Positions 48,462-60,610 are shown, numbered from the stretch's first letter. The stretch: 64,000 nt of DNA from Eunapius fragilis (GCA_963681505.1 OY811974.1:7767239-7831238), one strand, 5' to 3'. Numbers and translations are program-made. The notes: a model not told the origin generated them from the letters alone.

Positions 48462-48535
48462 GAAGTATATAAGTGCATTTACACATGCCATTACTTGCCT
48501 CTTGCAGTGCATTATCTGTACAATGCATTGAGAAA

Positions 48536-48570
<35 letters not shown>
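48536..48570 (+). repeat. (TTA)n tail of the LINE
   Basis: About eleven TTA units directly after the LINE 3' untranslated region. Short tandem 3' tails are typical of CR1/L2/I-like elements, unlike poly-A. Confidence 0.8.
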
Positions 48571-48571
<1 letters not shown>

Positions 48572-48949
48572 AATCAGTTATATAATCATACCAGTAAGTA
48601 CAGGCATTATTGATGATGGCCATAATAAATAGTGAGCATCTAGGGTATCATTTCAATACTATCATAATGGCACAAATTATACCCCCAAGGTGACCCTTCT
48701 ATATTGATGTCAAAAATGCACATGGGGGGCTAGCACCTAGCAGCACATGTAAACTGGATATTAAATACTGTTCTTGTTTTCCTGTTGCAAGTAACTTAGA
48801 TTTGTCTGTCATGTTCTAAGGGAACCAGGATCACAAAGAATGTAATTGTAGAAAGTGGAATCCCTTCAGAATCACGCATTTCATGAATCTGGGCAACATT
48901 TAGAATGTGCATCAATTTACTCTTCACAAGGCAAACACTTCATGCTGCT

Positions 48950-49705
48950 TGGGAATCATTGCCTGGAAGATCTCTGTGGATTGTGGGGGTGGTATTCATC
49001 ACCCATTGGAGGATGAGGGTTGTAGGCCTTCTTGGCGAAAAGTACTATCAGAAGAGGTGTTATCAATACTAGGTCCTCTGCAGTGGAAGCAGATCTTTAT
49101 GCTGACAAAGGGGTCTCTTCCTAGATGGACACAACTGGTTCCGTATTTGACTGGGCAGTTCACCTGGGTCTTCATCACCCTGTTCCACATAATGAGGATG
49201 TAGCTGCTCAATGTGATGCCACCACATGCCACCTTGTGGGACAACCTGCACATTGACACTGTGTACGTCGAACCTCACTGTGACCGCTGTGGTAACTCGT
49301 CTGTGATCCTTCTCACACTTGGGGCCCCTGTAGAGTGTGTAGCAAAGTGAGTCCACAGAATAGATGGGAGTCCCCGTAACTGGAAACTCCTGTTCTTGAC
49401 ATTTCATTGCTACTCTGGCTTGCTTTCCCTGAGCAATGTGGGCCAGAGAAGGAAAAAGAATATCAATTTTGGTCCTTATCTGCCGACCATTCAGGAGCTC
49501 ACTCTGGGAGTAAGTGGTGTATAGCAATATTGCACCAGGAACTCCAGAATGGTTGCTCATGGAGGGAGAGGGGAATTTGACAGAACCTGCTTGAAAAGTT
49601 GAACCAATAGTTCCGCTGCCCCATTGATAGCAGGGTGGGGTAAGGTACACCTGTGAGATGAATAATTCCCCTCTCCTGACACCATTCCTGAAACACGGTC
49701 ACATT
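48950..49705 (-). pseudogene. Ty3/gypsy integrase C-terminal relic
   Basis: The minus strand in shifting frames reads FQEWCQERGIIHLTGVPY, then SQSELLNGRQIRTKID, FPVTGTPIYSVDSL, and an HIEQLHPHYV stretch, ending in a HNPQRSSRQ-like tail. These are the end of the integrase catalytic core and the C-terminal chromodomain-like region of gypsy Pol proteins. Several frameshifts and no LTRs, so only a fragment. It abuts a reversed partial copy of the receptor gene at 49722. Confidence 0.75.
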
Positions 49706-49721
49706 GTACTGTACTAAATTG

Positions 49722-49960
49722 AATAACTGATGCTGTTTACTTTAATTGACTAGTATCATTCATTGTGTTGTTATTCCTACTAATAACTTTTTTATTATCG
49801 TGCGAATTTTAGCATGGATAAAAAGATCATTACCATCATCAACATCCAGCATACAATTGAACTACCTTTTCAGCAACAAGTACAGTTTCATTTTGAACAA
49901 CTGTGATTGCTGTAAAGTTAGGTTGTTTGATAATATTTGTAACTATTATCTCATCTCTAA
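49722..49960 (-). pseudogene. Reversed partial copy of adhesion GPCR exons 9-10
   Basis: On the minus strand, CCTAACTTTACAGCAATCAC, then GAAACTGTACTTGTTGCTGA and AAAAG followed by GTAGTTCAA, match receptor exon 9 and its donor (42190-42252). The 46-bp intron follows in similar form (ATGATCTTTTTATCCA). After a deletion, CAATGAATGATACTAGTCAA matches exon 10 near 42380. Similarity stops at 49722, beside the gypsy relic. It retains intron sequence, so it arose by DNA duplication, not reverse transcription. Confidence 0.8.
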
Positions 49961-49969
49961 TCCTAACTA

Positions 49970-52146
49970 TAACCTTGCTTGAAAGTTATTAATTTTGAAT
50001 CTGTTATTCAATAACCATCACTAATTAATCGATTATGACATAAACACCTTTTGATTTGGTATTATATTAATGCAATGTCGAGTTATTAAAACTCTAAGTT
50101 AATTTAAACTTAGTGGACATTTAGCATTTCAAGTTTTATTTGTTTGAATATTAACAAGTAAAACGCTGATAAATTTTCATACTTTTTCAAACTTTCATCA
50201 AAGTCATTCTGAACTTTATAATTCATGTTATTATTGTTGTCATACATTACTGTGTGAAATGAGTTAATTGCAAGCTATTTGATTATATCATATTAACTGT
50301 TAAAGATAATCGAATTCTAATATTGCAATACGTATTTGACTAAAGGTTGTTATGTTGCATTAGTACACCCATTTAGATTGACAATCCCATAAAGGAATTA
50401 TACTCATTCAAAAGCACTGCGATCTTTCATGGACACCCTGTATAGTGAATGGAATGTGATAGTTTTGTGTGTGTATGCGTGAGTGTGTAAATGTGTGTGC
50501 ATGTATGCATGTAGGGGGTCAATGGCTTCCTGAAAAAAGTGTGTGTGTGTGTGCAGGGGGAGGGGTGGGTGGGCAATTGCCTGCATTTAGACTTACGCAG
50601 TCCAGTTCATACTTGAAAAAACACATCAGTGATGTGGGGGGGTGACATTGCGTAGGAGACCATTGAATATGTGGAGGTCAAGAGTGCATCAATGGAAGCT
50701 ATAAGACTTGAGAGACCTGAAAAGACACACTACCATGTTTGTGCACCATTGACTTTCATACTCCCGTACGTGAAATGGTCACCTTCTACTCTTATAAGGC
50801 AAGCTGATTGAACAGACAACGAGCTTGGAGGAAATGTTTATAGTAAACCCAGTTAAAGTATGATAATATTGAATCATTTTGTTTTGTTTATCATTCAAAT
50901 TACTGTATCACCCACAGGCATTTCATTCAGTTGAATACTTATCCCATGGTGCAATTAAAATAATTCGTACATACTTATACAATTACTTAGTACATACACA
51001 TAGCACTATGCCGATAATTCATTTTTGAAAGATCTTCATTTTCTCAAGTCACTGAGTCGCATAATTAAACACGTCACGTAGTCATGCATTTCATCACCGT
51101 TATTGAGTGCATATCAGAACATGGACGGGTTAAAACAAATAGCAATCTTTATCCATGCATGCATAAGCCGCTGGAAAAATCTGGGTACCCCAAAAATGAC
51201 ATTTGTGAGAACTAATGCTCGGAACCCATAAAATATATTATCGAAGGATATTAAAAAAATAATAAAAAAACACCAAGTCTAGCATGATGATACAGCCGGG
51301 TCTACGGTGCAGGAAAGCTCCGATGCAGGCAAAATTGAGTCGTGGTTTATTAGAATGCTAGCAATTGAAACCAAGCTCAGTATTCAGCCCTATGTTAGGT
51401 ACTTTAATAAATTGCGTTTGCGTAGGCGGAAACTGGTGATCTATATTCGGTCAAAAATTGTGACCGTATTTTGGATTTGTCTGTACGAGTGCTTAAGAAG
51501 ACGCGCGCTTTGTAAAGTTGTTTGCAAGGTATTTAGGACTTTATTACTAGATTAAAGAACAAAAGGGGTTGCACGATACACTATAGGTGTCTAAATGTAA
51601 GCTAGCATACGGCGTTGTTTTGTGTGCCTCGTTGATTTCTATAGTAATCTATCGCGATTAGCCATTTCCTAGTTTCTAAAGGCACTAACTTGAGGAAGCA
51701 TTTCCCATGTTTATTAGTCTTAGTCTAAATTGGGATATAATTTCATTACCTTTGGATGGTGCCCAAGGGTCCATTTATCGGCACATGCAGGCGTTTACTG
51801 TTGGATTGCTTAGAGCTTGACATAATATTGCTTAACCTGGTATTTCTGTGTTACAGCCCTGGAAATTAATCGTATGTTTTGTATTTTCAATGCATAGGCA
51901 ATCTATTTCGTTTATGTGCCATAGAGTTTTGTGATAGTTCTATTTAATACACACCGAATTCGTCAAGGCACGCGTTAGTTATGGAAAGTGTTTTACAGCT
52001 TTGACCGCCATATCATTAAAGACAGTGCGATCATTAAAATATGATGGTTCCCACACTGCGTACTTTTCAAGACAATATTTTCATGTTAGTATATCCTAGC
52101 TATGCATTAACATTGATAAATGCATGCTATTTGTATTGTTATTTAG
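49970..52146. other. No gene recognised; short GT tracts
   Basis: AT-rich with a GTGTGT region near 50465-50565. The 82-codon frame at 51307-51555 is basic and hydrophobic, with no recognised domain; I do not call it. Confidence 0.4.
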
Positions 52147-54979
52147 AATGAAAACTGCTGATGATCTGAGGAACCATATTCAAATGTTCAAAAATGACAT
52201 TGATGACCATTATAAACTGCTAGTTCCTGAAATAAGGAATGGGTGGTGCTATACATTAATAAAGACCTGGCAAATCTTAACATGCAGGAAACAGTGAGGT
52301 TGATTTCAAAGCTGGTACCAGGGAGTGATGCAAACTTAAAGGCATTATCCCAGTCCATTACACGTTTGTTGACAGCAGTGAAGGATATGAAGAAACATCT
52401 TAACAGAACTTGGGATAAATTAATATCATATATGAATCAGAATTTTACAGTGCCGTTGAATTCATCCAGTCCTTTACATGCATTGTCTTTGCCACATTGT
52501 ACTAGTGGTGAAACCACTTCATGCTCAGTGTCTTACTCTTTAAATTCCGATTGCCATAAATGTGCTAACAGAAGGATAGCTCTTAGAAGAATGTTTGCTT
52601 CTAATATTTCTCTTAAGACGAAGCTTTTAGAAAAGGATAGCACTAATAATAAACGACTTAAGCAAGCTTTAAGTAGGAAGAATAGAATTGAAACTGTGAT
52701 TTGTTCCAAATTAACAGCTGCAAAAAGGGAGATAAATACAAAAGATACACTCATTAAAAACTTGCAAAAAGAAAATCTAGTGTTAAAACATGGAAGTAGT
52801 CAATCAGAAGTAAAAAGTATGAAAAGATTGATGGCTGTTGTAAGGTCTAAGTTCCGGAAGTTTAAGCTATCTCATAGACGTTTGGTACAAAAATAGAAAA
52901 AGGAAAACAATGCATTAAGAAATCAAGTGCGTAATCTCAAAGCTGAGAATGATATACTCCAATCAAAGTACAATTCTGAAATGGAGACAGAGATAAAATA
53001 CATAGACTCTAAATCTGATGGTAAATCCTATAGTACATCGTGCCGCAAAGCCATTTATTACTGCCTGGAACATCATGTACCCATTACTAGCATATGCCCA
53101 GTTATTGAAGCAGTTTTGGATCAAATGGCAGGTTTGAAAATTACTGCTCTCCCTGAACCTTGTACGGTAAGTTATTTAGCATATGAACGTGGAGTATTAA
53201 GTGATTTACAAGTTGGTGAAATAATGTATAATGGTAAAGATACACCACTTTCTTGGGACTCCACAACCATCAATGGAGAACATATTAATGAAATACATAT
53301 AAGTTTGTCAACAGTACCACCAACATAATATGTGTTAAGTTTAAGATCCATTGCAGGAGGTACAACTGAAACTATGTGTCTCATATTTGTGACACCATTA
53401 ACACTATCATCAGTACATATGCTAAGTATCATAGAGTAGACTATCTTCATGCCAAGTCCAGCATTATTAAGCATTTGAAGAACACCCTCAGTGACAGAGT
53501 TGCAGTAAATCACTGTGTAGTGCAACAGCTACAAACTGCATTTGAAATAGAATTATTGAACTAAAATGTAATATTCATCCACTTGATGGCATTGCAAAAA
53601 AGTGTACAAATATTTTAAAGGCGTATGACAGGGATAATAATATTACAAGTGATACATTTGGAAGGGACTGTTGTGCTGTCAATTTCATTATTTCAATGAA
53701 CAAAATGAGATTCAAGCAAGGAAAGGGAGACCCATCTGGTTTAAAGCAAGTTTTGCGACAAAATAATATCAAACCAAGTATTATAATTCGGTATGTGGGT
53801 AATCGGTTTCACGTAATGTTCCATCTTGCTGGTGTTTTGTATTATCTAAGAGAAAAGCTTTTAATATATTTGTAAAAAAGTTGTAATAATAATATAACTT
53901 TACGAACATCACTGGTCAGGGACTTGAGAAATGTTAATATTTTATTACAATTACGTGCACTTGGAATCATTGGGAAAATGGTCACAGGACCATGGATGCA
54001 TGAACTATATACAAATGCAGGTATTTCAAACCTTGATAGCATAAGCTATATAAAAATATGTCTAGAAAACTTGAATGCATTAAGAGAGTCCCCTTTGCTG
54101 ATGTTACAGGCTAAGACTGATACTTTTGGTGTATACTTGGATGTAAGTTCTGATGTAGTGTTAAATGAACAACAAATTTCTGCTACAACAGAACAAGATA
54201 AGATAGTATTAAATGATATTCTAGTACAACTACTTGAAGGTGTAATATGTGTAATAAAGACACAGTTGCATGACTACCTTGAAGGTACTTTATCTCATCT
54301 AACACCATCCATTGTTCACCAAGCATCATCAGCACCAGTTCACAATTTTTTTGCTGAACACACCCTTGGAATGACTGACTACCTTTATAGAAAAGCATCA
54401 AATATTAAAGTAGGGTTCCTTGATGGAAAAGTAAAATGCAAAATCAGTGGGACAATGCAATGGTTGTGTGCACACTCTCAGAATGAGCAAGAAATTATAG
54501 TTGAATTTTGTATCAGACAAGCTCAGAGAGTAAAGTTAGTTAGTAAACAACATGAACACAATATTTCTATATTACAAGATCAGCGACTTAAAGATACGAT
54601 TCAAAAGAAAGAGAATAGTTTAAGGAGGAAGATAGAAAAGAAGTTGCAATGTGTGGCAGAAAAGAAAGAGGAATTGTCAAATGAGTTTCCAGACATCTCA
54701 GAATGCAAAAGGAATGTAATATTAAGTGTTCTATCCAACGTGTCAGTTATTATTGGTCTGTATTTTGAACAACTATGGTATGTAGATCATCAAAATGTGC
54801 TATACAATGGACATATAATATTTGTAAAGAAATCAAAGAAGTCTCAAGTTCCTAAAGTAATTATTACCTATTGGAGGAACGATGAATGTGAAGAAGGAGA
54901 GAACATTACAATATCACTATACGGGCTATTGGCAGATTATGTAATGGGAGACCTAAATTTAGACGTAATGTGCATTTGA
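52147..54979 (+). pseudogene. Degenerate transposase-like gene, ~940 codons, unclassified family
   Basis: One protein can be followed through several breaks. ATG 52147 gives MKTADDLRNHIQMFKNDIDD. A frameshift near 52240 leads to a coiled-coil and Cys-bearing region (HCTSGETTSC, DCHKCANRR). An in-frame TAG at 52894 and a TAA at 53326 interrupt an otherwise continuous frame, with frameshifts near 53370 and 53562 and another TAA near 53872. The last 351 codons (53924-54979) are open. Notable segments: SWDSTTINGEHINEIHISL, a GGTTET block, IIRYVGNRFHVMFHLAGVLY, HNFFAEHTLGMTDYLYRK and VGFLDGKVK. The W-D-x-T-T-x-x-G-x-H-I-N-E pattern and the later F-x-A-E box resemble sponge/cnidarian multicopy proteins I regard as probable DDE transposases; that is inference. 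No terminal inverted repeats were found by eye. Confidence 0.6.
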
Positions 54980-55249
54980 CACTGTGAGCCTTATGAAGAG
55001 TATGTATGTTGTATTTATGCAATTTTGGCATCATTATGTTGAATACTTTTACAGTAGTTGCATGGAGAAGTCAAGCGGTCACAGTTTTTTTATAGCGCGG
55101 TCCATTCACATTGCTAGTCACCGGCGACGCACTGTTTGAAACGCTATAACTTTTGAAATAGTAATAGGTTTTCCTTATCAAAAGCATATTGTTGATGCAT
55201 TCATTTTGCTCTGTTAGGCTATGCATAAAAGTTCAAGTTATATTAATTT

Positions 55250-57070
55250 TCAAAAATTTCTTAACGTACCTACCTATTGTTGCTTTACATGCTACCTAAA
55301 CCTAAACGGCAGCGTCGGCACCCCCGCCCTGTTCATGTTGAGGCGGTAATTGCAAAAATCACTTACATTTGATGCTGGAGAAATTGCGCTGTGACTTTAG
55401 CTCTTATCAGTGCTTGTCCAACCTATTCGATCCTATACTGCTCTACATACTTAAACGGTACAGCTGTCGACCACCCCCGCCGTGTTTATGTTTAGGAACT
55501 ACACTTGCAACAACAAAAACAAAGGCCTAGTTTTATTTGGGAGAAATTGCGCTGTGGCTTTTGTTGTAAGCAGTGCATATCAATTATCCAACCTATATAC
55601 TGCCTAAACTAAACAGTTGTGGTCGACAAGCCCCACCCTAGCTGTTTATTTTAAGGCAGCACTTACTTTTATGAAGGCGATGTGGCTTTCGTTGTTAGGA
55701 GAGCTTATTCAACCTATTTGACTCTGCATGTACTGCCTAAACCAATACGGAGCCCCGCCCTGTTTATGTTAAGGCAGTATCTGGAAAAGAAAAAAAATCA
55801 CTCAGTTTAATGCAGGAGTAATTTCTCTGTGGCTGTATCAATAGTGCTTGTCCAATTAACCTATTCGATCCTATACTGCTCTACTTACTGCCTAAACTTA
55901 AACGGTGCAGCGGTCGACAACCTACGCGCCCTGTTTATGCTAAGGCGCTATACTTGCAACAACATAAAACAAAGGCCTTGTTTTATTTGGGTGAAATTTC
56001 TCATAGGCTTTGGTTTTAAGCAGTGCTTATCAATTATCCAACCTATATTAGTGCCTAAACTAAAACGGATGCGGTCGACCAGACCCACCCTAGCTGTTTA
56101 TATTAAGGCAGTACTTGCAATAACACGTACTTTAATGCAGGCGATGTAGCTTTCGTTATTAGGAGTGCTTATCCAATCTATTCGACCCTGATTGCCTAAA
56201 CATAAACGGTGCCCTCGCCCTGTTTAAGCAGTACCTGAAAAAAAGCACTTACTTTAATGGCAAGAGAAATTGCCCTGTAGCTATATCTATCCTGAGTTCT
56301 TGTAAGTGCTTGTATACATATCCAATTAACCTATTCGAACTGCTCTACTAACTGCCTAAACTTAAAAGGTGCAGCGGTCGATAACCCCCGTGCCCTGGTT
56401 ATGCTAAGGCACTCCAAAGACAAAAACAAAAAAACAAAGGCCTTGTTTTATTGTGGCTTTTGTTGTAAGCAGTGCTTATCCATGATCCAACCTATATTAC
56501 TGCCTATATATAACTAAAACGGTTGCGATCGACCAGCTCCCCCACCCATTTAGCTGTTTATATTAAGGCAGCACTGCTAATAATGCTTACTTTAATGCAG
56601 GCTATGGTGGCTTTCGTTGTTTATTCAACCTATTAGATCCTGTACTGCCTAAACCTAAACGGTGCCTCCGCCCTGTTAACTAATGTTAAGGCAGCATACT
56701 TGCAACAACCAAAAACAAAGGCCTAGTTTTATTAGGGGATTTAGGGAGAAATTACGCTGTGGCTTTTGTTTTAGGCAGTGCTTATCCATGATCCAACCTA
56801 TATTACTGCCTAAACTAAAACGGTTGCGGTCGACCAGCTCCCCACCCAAGCTGTTTATATTAAGGCAGTACTTGCAAATAATATTTTAATGCAGGCGATG
56901 TAGCTTTCGTTGTTAGGAATTATCCAACCTATTCGATCCTGTACTGCTCTACATACTTAAACGATACAGCGGTCGACCACCCCCGCCGTGTTATGTTAAG
57001 GCACTATACTTGCAAGTTGCAACGACAAAAAACAAAGGCCTTGTTTTATTTGGACAAATTTGCGCTGTGG
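55250..57070 (+). repeat. Diverged higher-order tandem array (CCTAAAC / GGTCGAC units)
   Basis: Recurrent blocks, often in the order CTGCCTAAACTAAAACGG, GGTCGACCA, CTGTTTATATTAAGGCAGTA, ACAAAGGCCTTGTTTTATTT, TGTGGCTTTTGTTGTAAGCA and GCTTATCCAACCTATTCGAT. About a dozen ~140-150-bp subunits alternate in two types, forming roughly 300-bp higher-order units. The orientation flips near 57085. Confidence 0.85.
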
Positions 57071-57943
57071 CTTTTGTTTGTGGTTTTATAGGTTGAATAA
57101 GTACTCCTAGCAACGAATTCACTGTGCAAAAAACCTAGTATACGCTAGCGTATATTTTTGCGTAAATTTCGCGTATACCATCAATATACCAAGGGTTGTG
57201 TATATTTCGAATATCCACCTGGTATATTTCAAGAATCCCTAGGTGACAATTATTCATTGTGCGTATTCTCGAAATATCACGAATACGCACACCGCAATGA
57301 ATTATGCAACGCATTCAAATCTAAATAACTTACATGTATAACTTTGATATGAATAATTTGAAGCCTCCTATGTGAATTAGAACATAGAGCATTATGGACG
57401 TTTACCACTTGAACTATAAGCGTCGGTACGTATCTAAGATATTAATGATGCATGGCATGGCTTAACAAGTGGTTAAGATAAGTGAGGAGGACAGGAATGG
57501 GGGTGTGTATGCCAGGGTTATGTGTTATCGCATGCGTCACGTGTGTTATGCTGTGCAATGTTGACCACTGGGTACTTTTGGCAACACTAGCTAAATTAAC
57601 GAATGCGTAATTGTATGCTGTATACCAGTGGGTCAATGTGTCTACCGGATGGTAGGAAGCATGGGAGGCCATGTTTGACCGGGGTCAATCTTTGAAACCA
57701 GGTAGCCCAGCAGGGTGGTGAATAGACCGCCCATGCAACCATATATTTGCAGCTCGTCATTTATATCAGCCATTGTTTTAAAGTGTATGAGGGAGCAGGA
57801 GTATGGTCACGATCCCCAGTGAGAAGGACCTAGAGTTGCAGAGGTTAGCTGATATGGTTCTTGACAAATAGGCCAACAGTATGATCACCACTGAAATAGC
57901 AATGAAATAGCAGTGACACCTTGTGGTCTTGGCACTTTATAGG

Positions 57944-58805
57944 TGAGTTGTACAATTTAATGTATTGTACACTGGCACGTAATCACCACCAGACGTTGAG
58001 GACAGTATGTCCCTAAAGCTTTTCATGCTTTGAGACCTTTTAACCTTGATGGGGTCATTGGAGTCACGTGACTTTGGTGGGCGTGGCACTTGAAAGGTGA
58101 GTTGTACCATTTAATATATTGCACACTTGCACGTAATCACCACCAGACGTTGAGGACAGTATGTCCCTAAAGCTTTTCATGCTTTGAGACCTTTCAACCT
58201 TGATAGGGTCATTGGAGTCACGTGACTTTGGTGGGCGTGGTACTTGATAAGGTGAGTTGTACCATTTAATATATTGCACAATTGCACGTAATCACCACCA
58301 GACGTTGAGGACAGTATGTCCCTAAAGCTTTTCATGCTTTGAGACCTTTCAACCTTGATGGGGTCATTGGAGTCACGTGACTTTGGTGGGCGTGGCACTT
58401 GAAAGGTGAGTTGTACCATTTAATATATTGCACACTTGCACGTAATCACCACCAGACGTTGAGGACAGTATGTCCCTAAAGCTTTTCATGCTTTGAGACC
58501 TTTCAACCTTGATAGGGTTATTGGAGTCACGTGACTTTGGTGGGCGTGGTACTTGATAAGGTGAGTTGTACCATTTAATGTATTGCACACTTGCACGTAA
58601 TCACTACCATACCTTGAGGACAGTATGTCCCTAAAGCTTTTCATGCTTTGAGACCTTTCAACCTTGATGGGGTCATTGGAGTCACGTGACTTTGGTGGGC
58701 GTGGTACTTGATAAGGTGAGTTGTACCATTTAATATATTGCACACTTGCACGTAATCACCACCAGACCTTGAGGACAGTATGTGCTTAAGCTTTTCATGC
58801 TGTCT
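57944..58805. repeat. Six 154-bp tandem units, each with a GTCACGTGAC box
   Basis: Unit starts (GTGAGTTGTA) fall at 57944, 58097, 58252, 58406, 58561 and 58715, spacing 153-155 bp. Units are about 95% alike. Each complete unit carries GGAGTCACGTGACTTTGGTG followed by GGCGTGG, a palindromic E-box beside a GC-box-like motif. On the minus strand each unit reads PRPPKSRDSNDPIKVERSQS, then MKSFRDILSSTSGGDYVQ. This is protein-like, but 154 is not a multiple of three, so units do not continue one frame. Confidence 0.9.
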
Positions 58806-59041
58806 CAGGTACACAAATTTAATTGGTGTGTGTGTAATTAGAATATGACATCAGTTGTGTGGCATCATAGATTTTCGGTCACTTCCTGTGATGTGACCAT
58901 ATCTTCCTCTTCCCCCCCCCCTCTCTCTCTTTCCAACCCCTCTCTTTCTATTTCACTCTTACTGGATATCCATAATGCTCCATTTATACGCAGCACCATT
59001 TATTAATACAAAATTCAGTTAGTAATTTCAATTGGAGCCAA

Positions 59042-59660
59042 GCACAACGTGGCTTGAGCGGAAAAATTACCGTTCGACGTTCTATTCGTCGAGATGAGAA
59101 ACTGTTGGTGTTGGTTAGTTGCAAAATGCATTGGCTAATTGGCGGCTCTTCATCCGACAGATTGTACAATGCCCCCCATTTGCTGAGCGCGCGTGGTTGG
59201 CTTCAATCTCTAAGACCGTTTCGAATCTTGAGAACGTAACTGCATTGTGTCGCGATCAGGTATCTCATTCTCTCACCATTATGATTTCCCGTAACACGTG
59301 GATAGTACCTCAACGTGTGGTAAGTAATCATCACCTTTTTTTTCTCGAGTCAAATTTAGAGACGTCATAAAGACTAGCAAAGGCAGAGCGGGTAAGAGAT
59401 TGCGTTTTCATTCACACTTGCTGTTTATCAGTGTCTGTTGTCAGAATTGAATTGAATACAAATTATACGAAGAGCGGAGATAGAGAAGTAGCGGATTGCT
59501 TTGGAGTATAAGGTAAAGGCTTCGTTTGTTTTAACCCTGTATATTCCCTGCAGCTAGACAAGGAAAGCTCAGATTCAGCTGAGCTTGTCAAGCAATCCCG
59601 CCGTCAGTGTAGGCCTCTGTTTGCATTTGTATCGTATGGATGCTCTATTTTGCTGTAGCT
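59042..59660 (+). CDS. Possible exons of an unrecognised gene inside the TIR-flanked segment
   Basis: A frame from 59119 (after GGTTAG) reads ANWRLFIRQIVQCPPF, AERAWLASISKTVSNLEN and VTALCRDQ, reaching a consensus donor at 59320 (CGTGTG then GTAAGT) in phase 0. After TTCCCTGCAG, a phase-0 frame reads LDKESSDSAELVKQSRRQ, then CRPLFAFVSYGCSILL and stops. An upstream piece (SGKITVRRSIRRDEKLLVL before GTTAGT) may be an earlier exon. Splice signals and composition support coding, but no family is recognised. Confidence 0.4.
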
Positions 59661-60156
59661 ATATGGACTATGGTGACAGTGCAGGGAAGCAGTTTGAAGC
59701 CTACGCTCAACTACTGCCGCGCGTTTCGTTAGAAGAGGTTGCAATGGAGCAACTCGTGGCAACGGCGGGTTGGAGAGCCACTACTGGAGTATCTCCTTCC
59801 TTGATGGCTGGAGAGCTTGAACGTTGTCTATTGATTGAATTGCTTTATTTAATATTGATAATAATTTTAATACTAATCAAGCCAGTATACAACGAACATA
59901 ATCGGGTGGCGTACCCAATACAGTATACGGTCAACGTAGGTACAGTGTAGTATCCGGAGACATTAATTAGAGAATCCTCCATAAGCGCACGTGATACATT
60001 TGAGGATACTCGAAATATACGCAGTGCGAAATTGGTTCTATACGCAAAATATACCAGTGGGATACTTCGCGTATACGCACGCGTATATTCATGCGTATAC
60101 TCGAAATATACGCAAAATATACAATAGCGTATATCCTATTTTTTGCACAGTGGAAA

Positions 60157-60590
60157 GCCACATCGCCGGCTTTAAAGTAAGTATTATTTGCTGTACTACC
60201 TTAATATAAATAACTAGGGTGGGGCTGGTCAACCACAACAGTTTTAGTTTTTATATAGGCAGTAATATAGGTTGGATCATGGATAAGCACTGCTTACAAG
60301 AAAGGTCACAGCGCAATTTCTCCCACAATAAAACAAGGCCTTTGTTTTTTGCTATTGCAAGTATATAATGCCTTAACATAAACAGGTCGCGGGTGGCTGT
60401 ACCGTTTAAGTTTATGCATTAAGAGGATCGAATAGGTTAATTGGACAAGCACTCATAAGAATTATAGATATAGCCACAGGGCAATTACTCCTGCATTAAA
60501 GACAAGTGTTTTTTTTTCAGATACTGCCTTAACATAAATTGGGCGGGGGCACCGTTTAGGTTTATCCTAACAACAGAAAGCACCCCCCCA
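60157..60590 (-). repeat. Reverse-oriented arm of the CCTAAAC / GGTCGAC array
   Basis: Continues in reverse complement the units seen at 55250-57070 (GGTTGGATCATGGATAAGCA, AAAACAAGGCCTTTGTTTTT). It ends at a poly-C tract near 60585-60610. Confidence 0.8.
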
Positions 60591-60610
60591 CCCCCCCCCC
60601 CCCCCACCCC

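Larger units (their letters stand above)
44839..48571 (+). mobile_element. LINE retrotransposon of the CR1/L2/jockey group, nearly full length, disrupted
   Basis: Order: ORF1-like frame with PHD-type zinc finger, then ORF2 with apurinic-like endonuclease and reverse transcriptase, ending in a (TTA)n tail at 48536-48570. The 5' end is uncertain because no promoter or target duplication was identified. Several stops and frameshifts make it inactive as written. A related, 5'-truncated copy starts near 63205. Confidence 0.85.
57120..60156. mobile_element. ~3-kb segment with CACTGTGCAAAAAA inverted termini
   Basis: The left end reads CACTGTGCAAAAAACC, then CTAGTATACGCTAGCGTATA. The right end reads AATAGCGTATATCC, then TATTTTTTGCACAGTG, an imperfect reverse complement extending ~100 bp through GCGTATA-rich sequence. 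It splits one tandem unit: left flank ends CAACGAATT, right flank resumes GAAAGCCACATCGCC. It therefore looks inserted into the array. A GAA duplication is possible but not certain. It contains the 154-bp repeats and some exon-like sequence; superfamily not assignable. Confidence 0.6.

Noticed and set aside
58064..58743. Series of ~71-85-codon minus-strand genes
   Set aside because: They are shifted readings of the same 154-bp tandem unit; recorded as a repeat, with a note that one unit is protein-like.
59585..59950. 121-codon plus-strand frame
   Set aside because: The frame in phase with the spliced model is a different one; this frame lacks splice support and ends in an Ile/Leu-rich AT tract.
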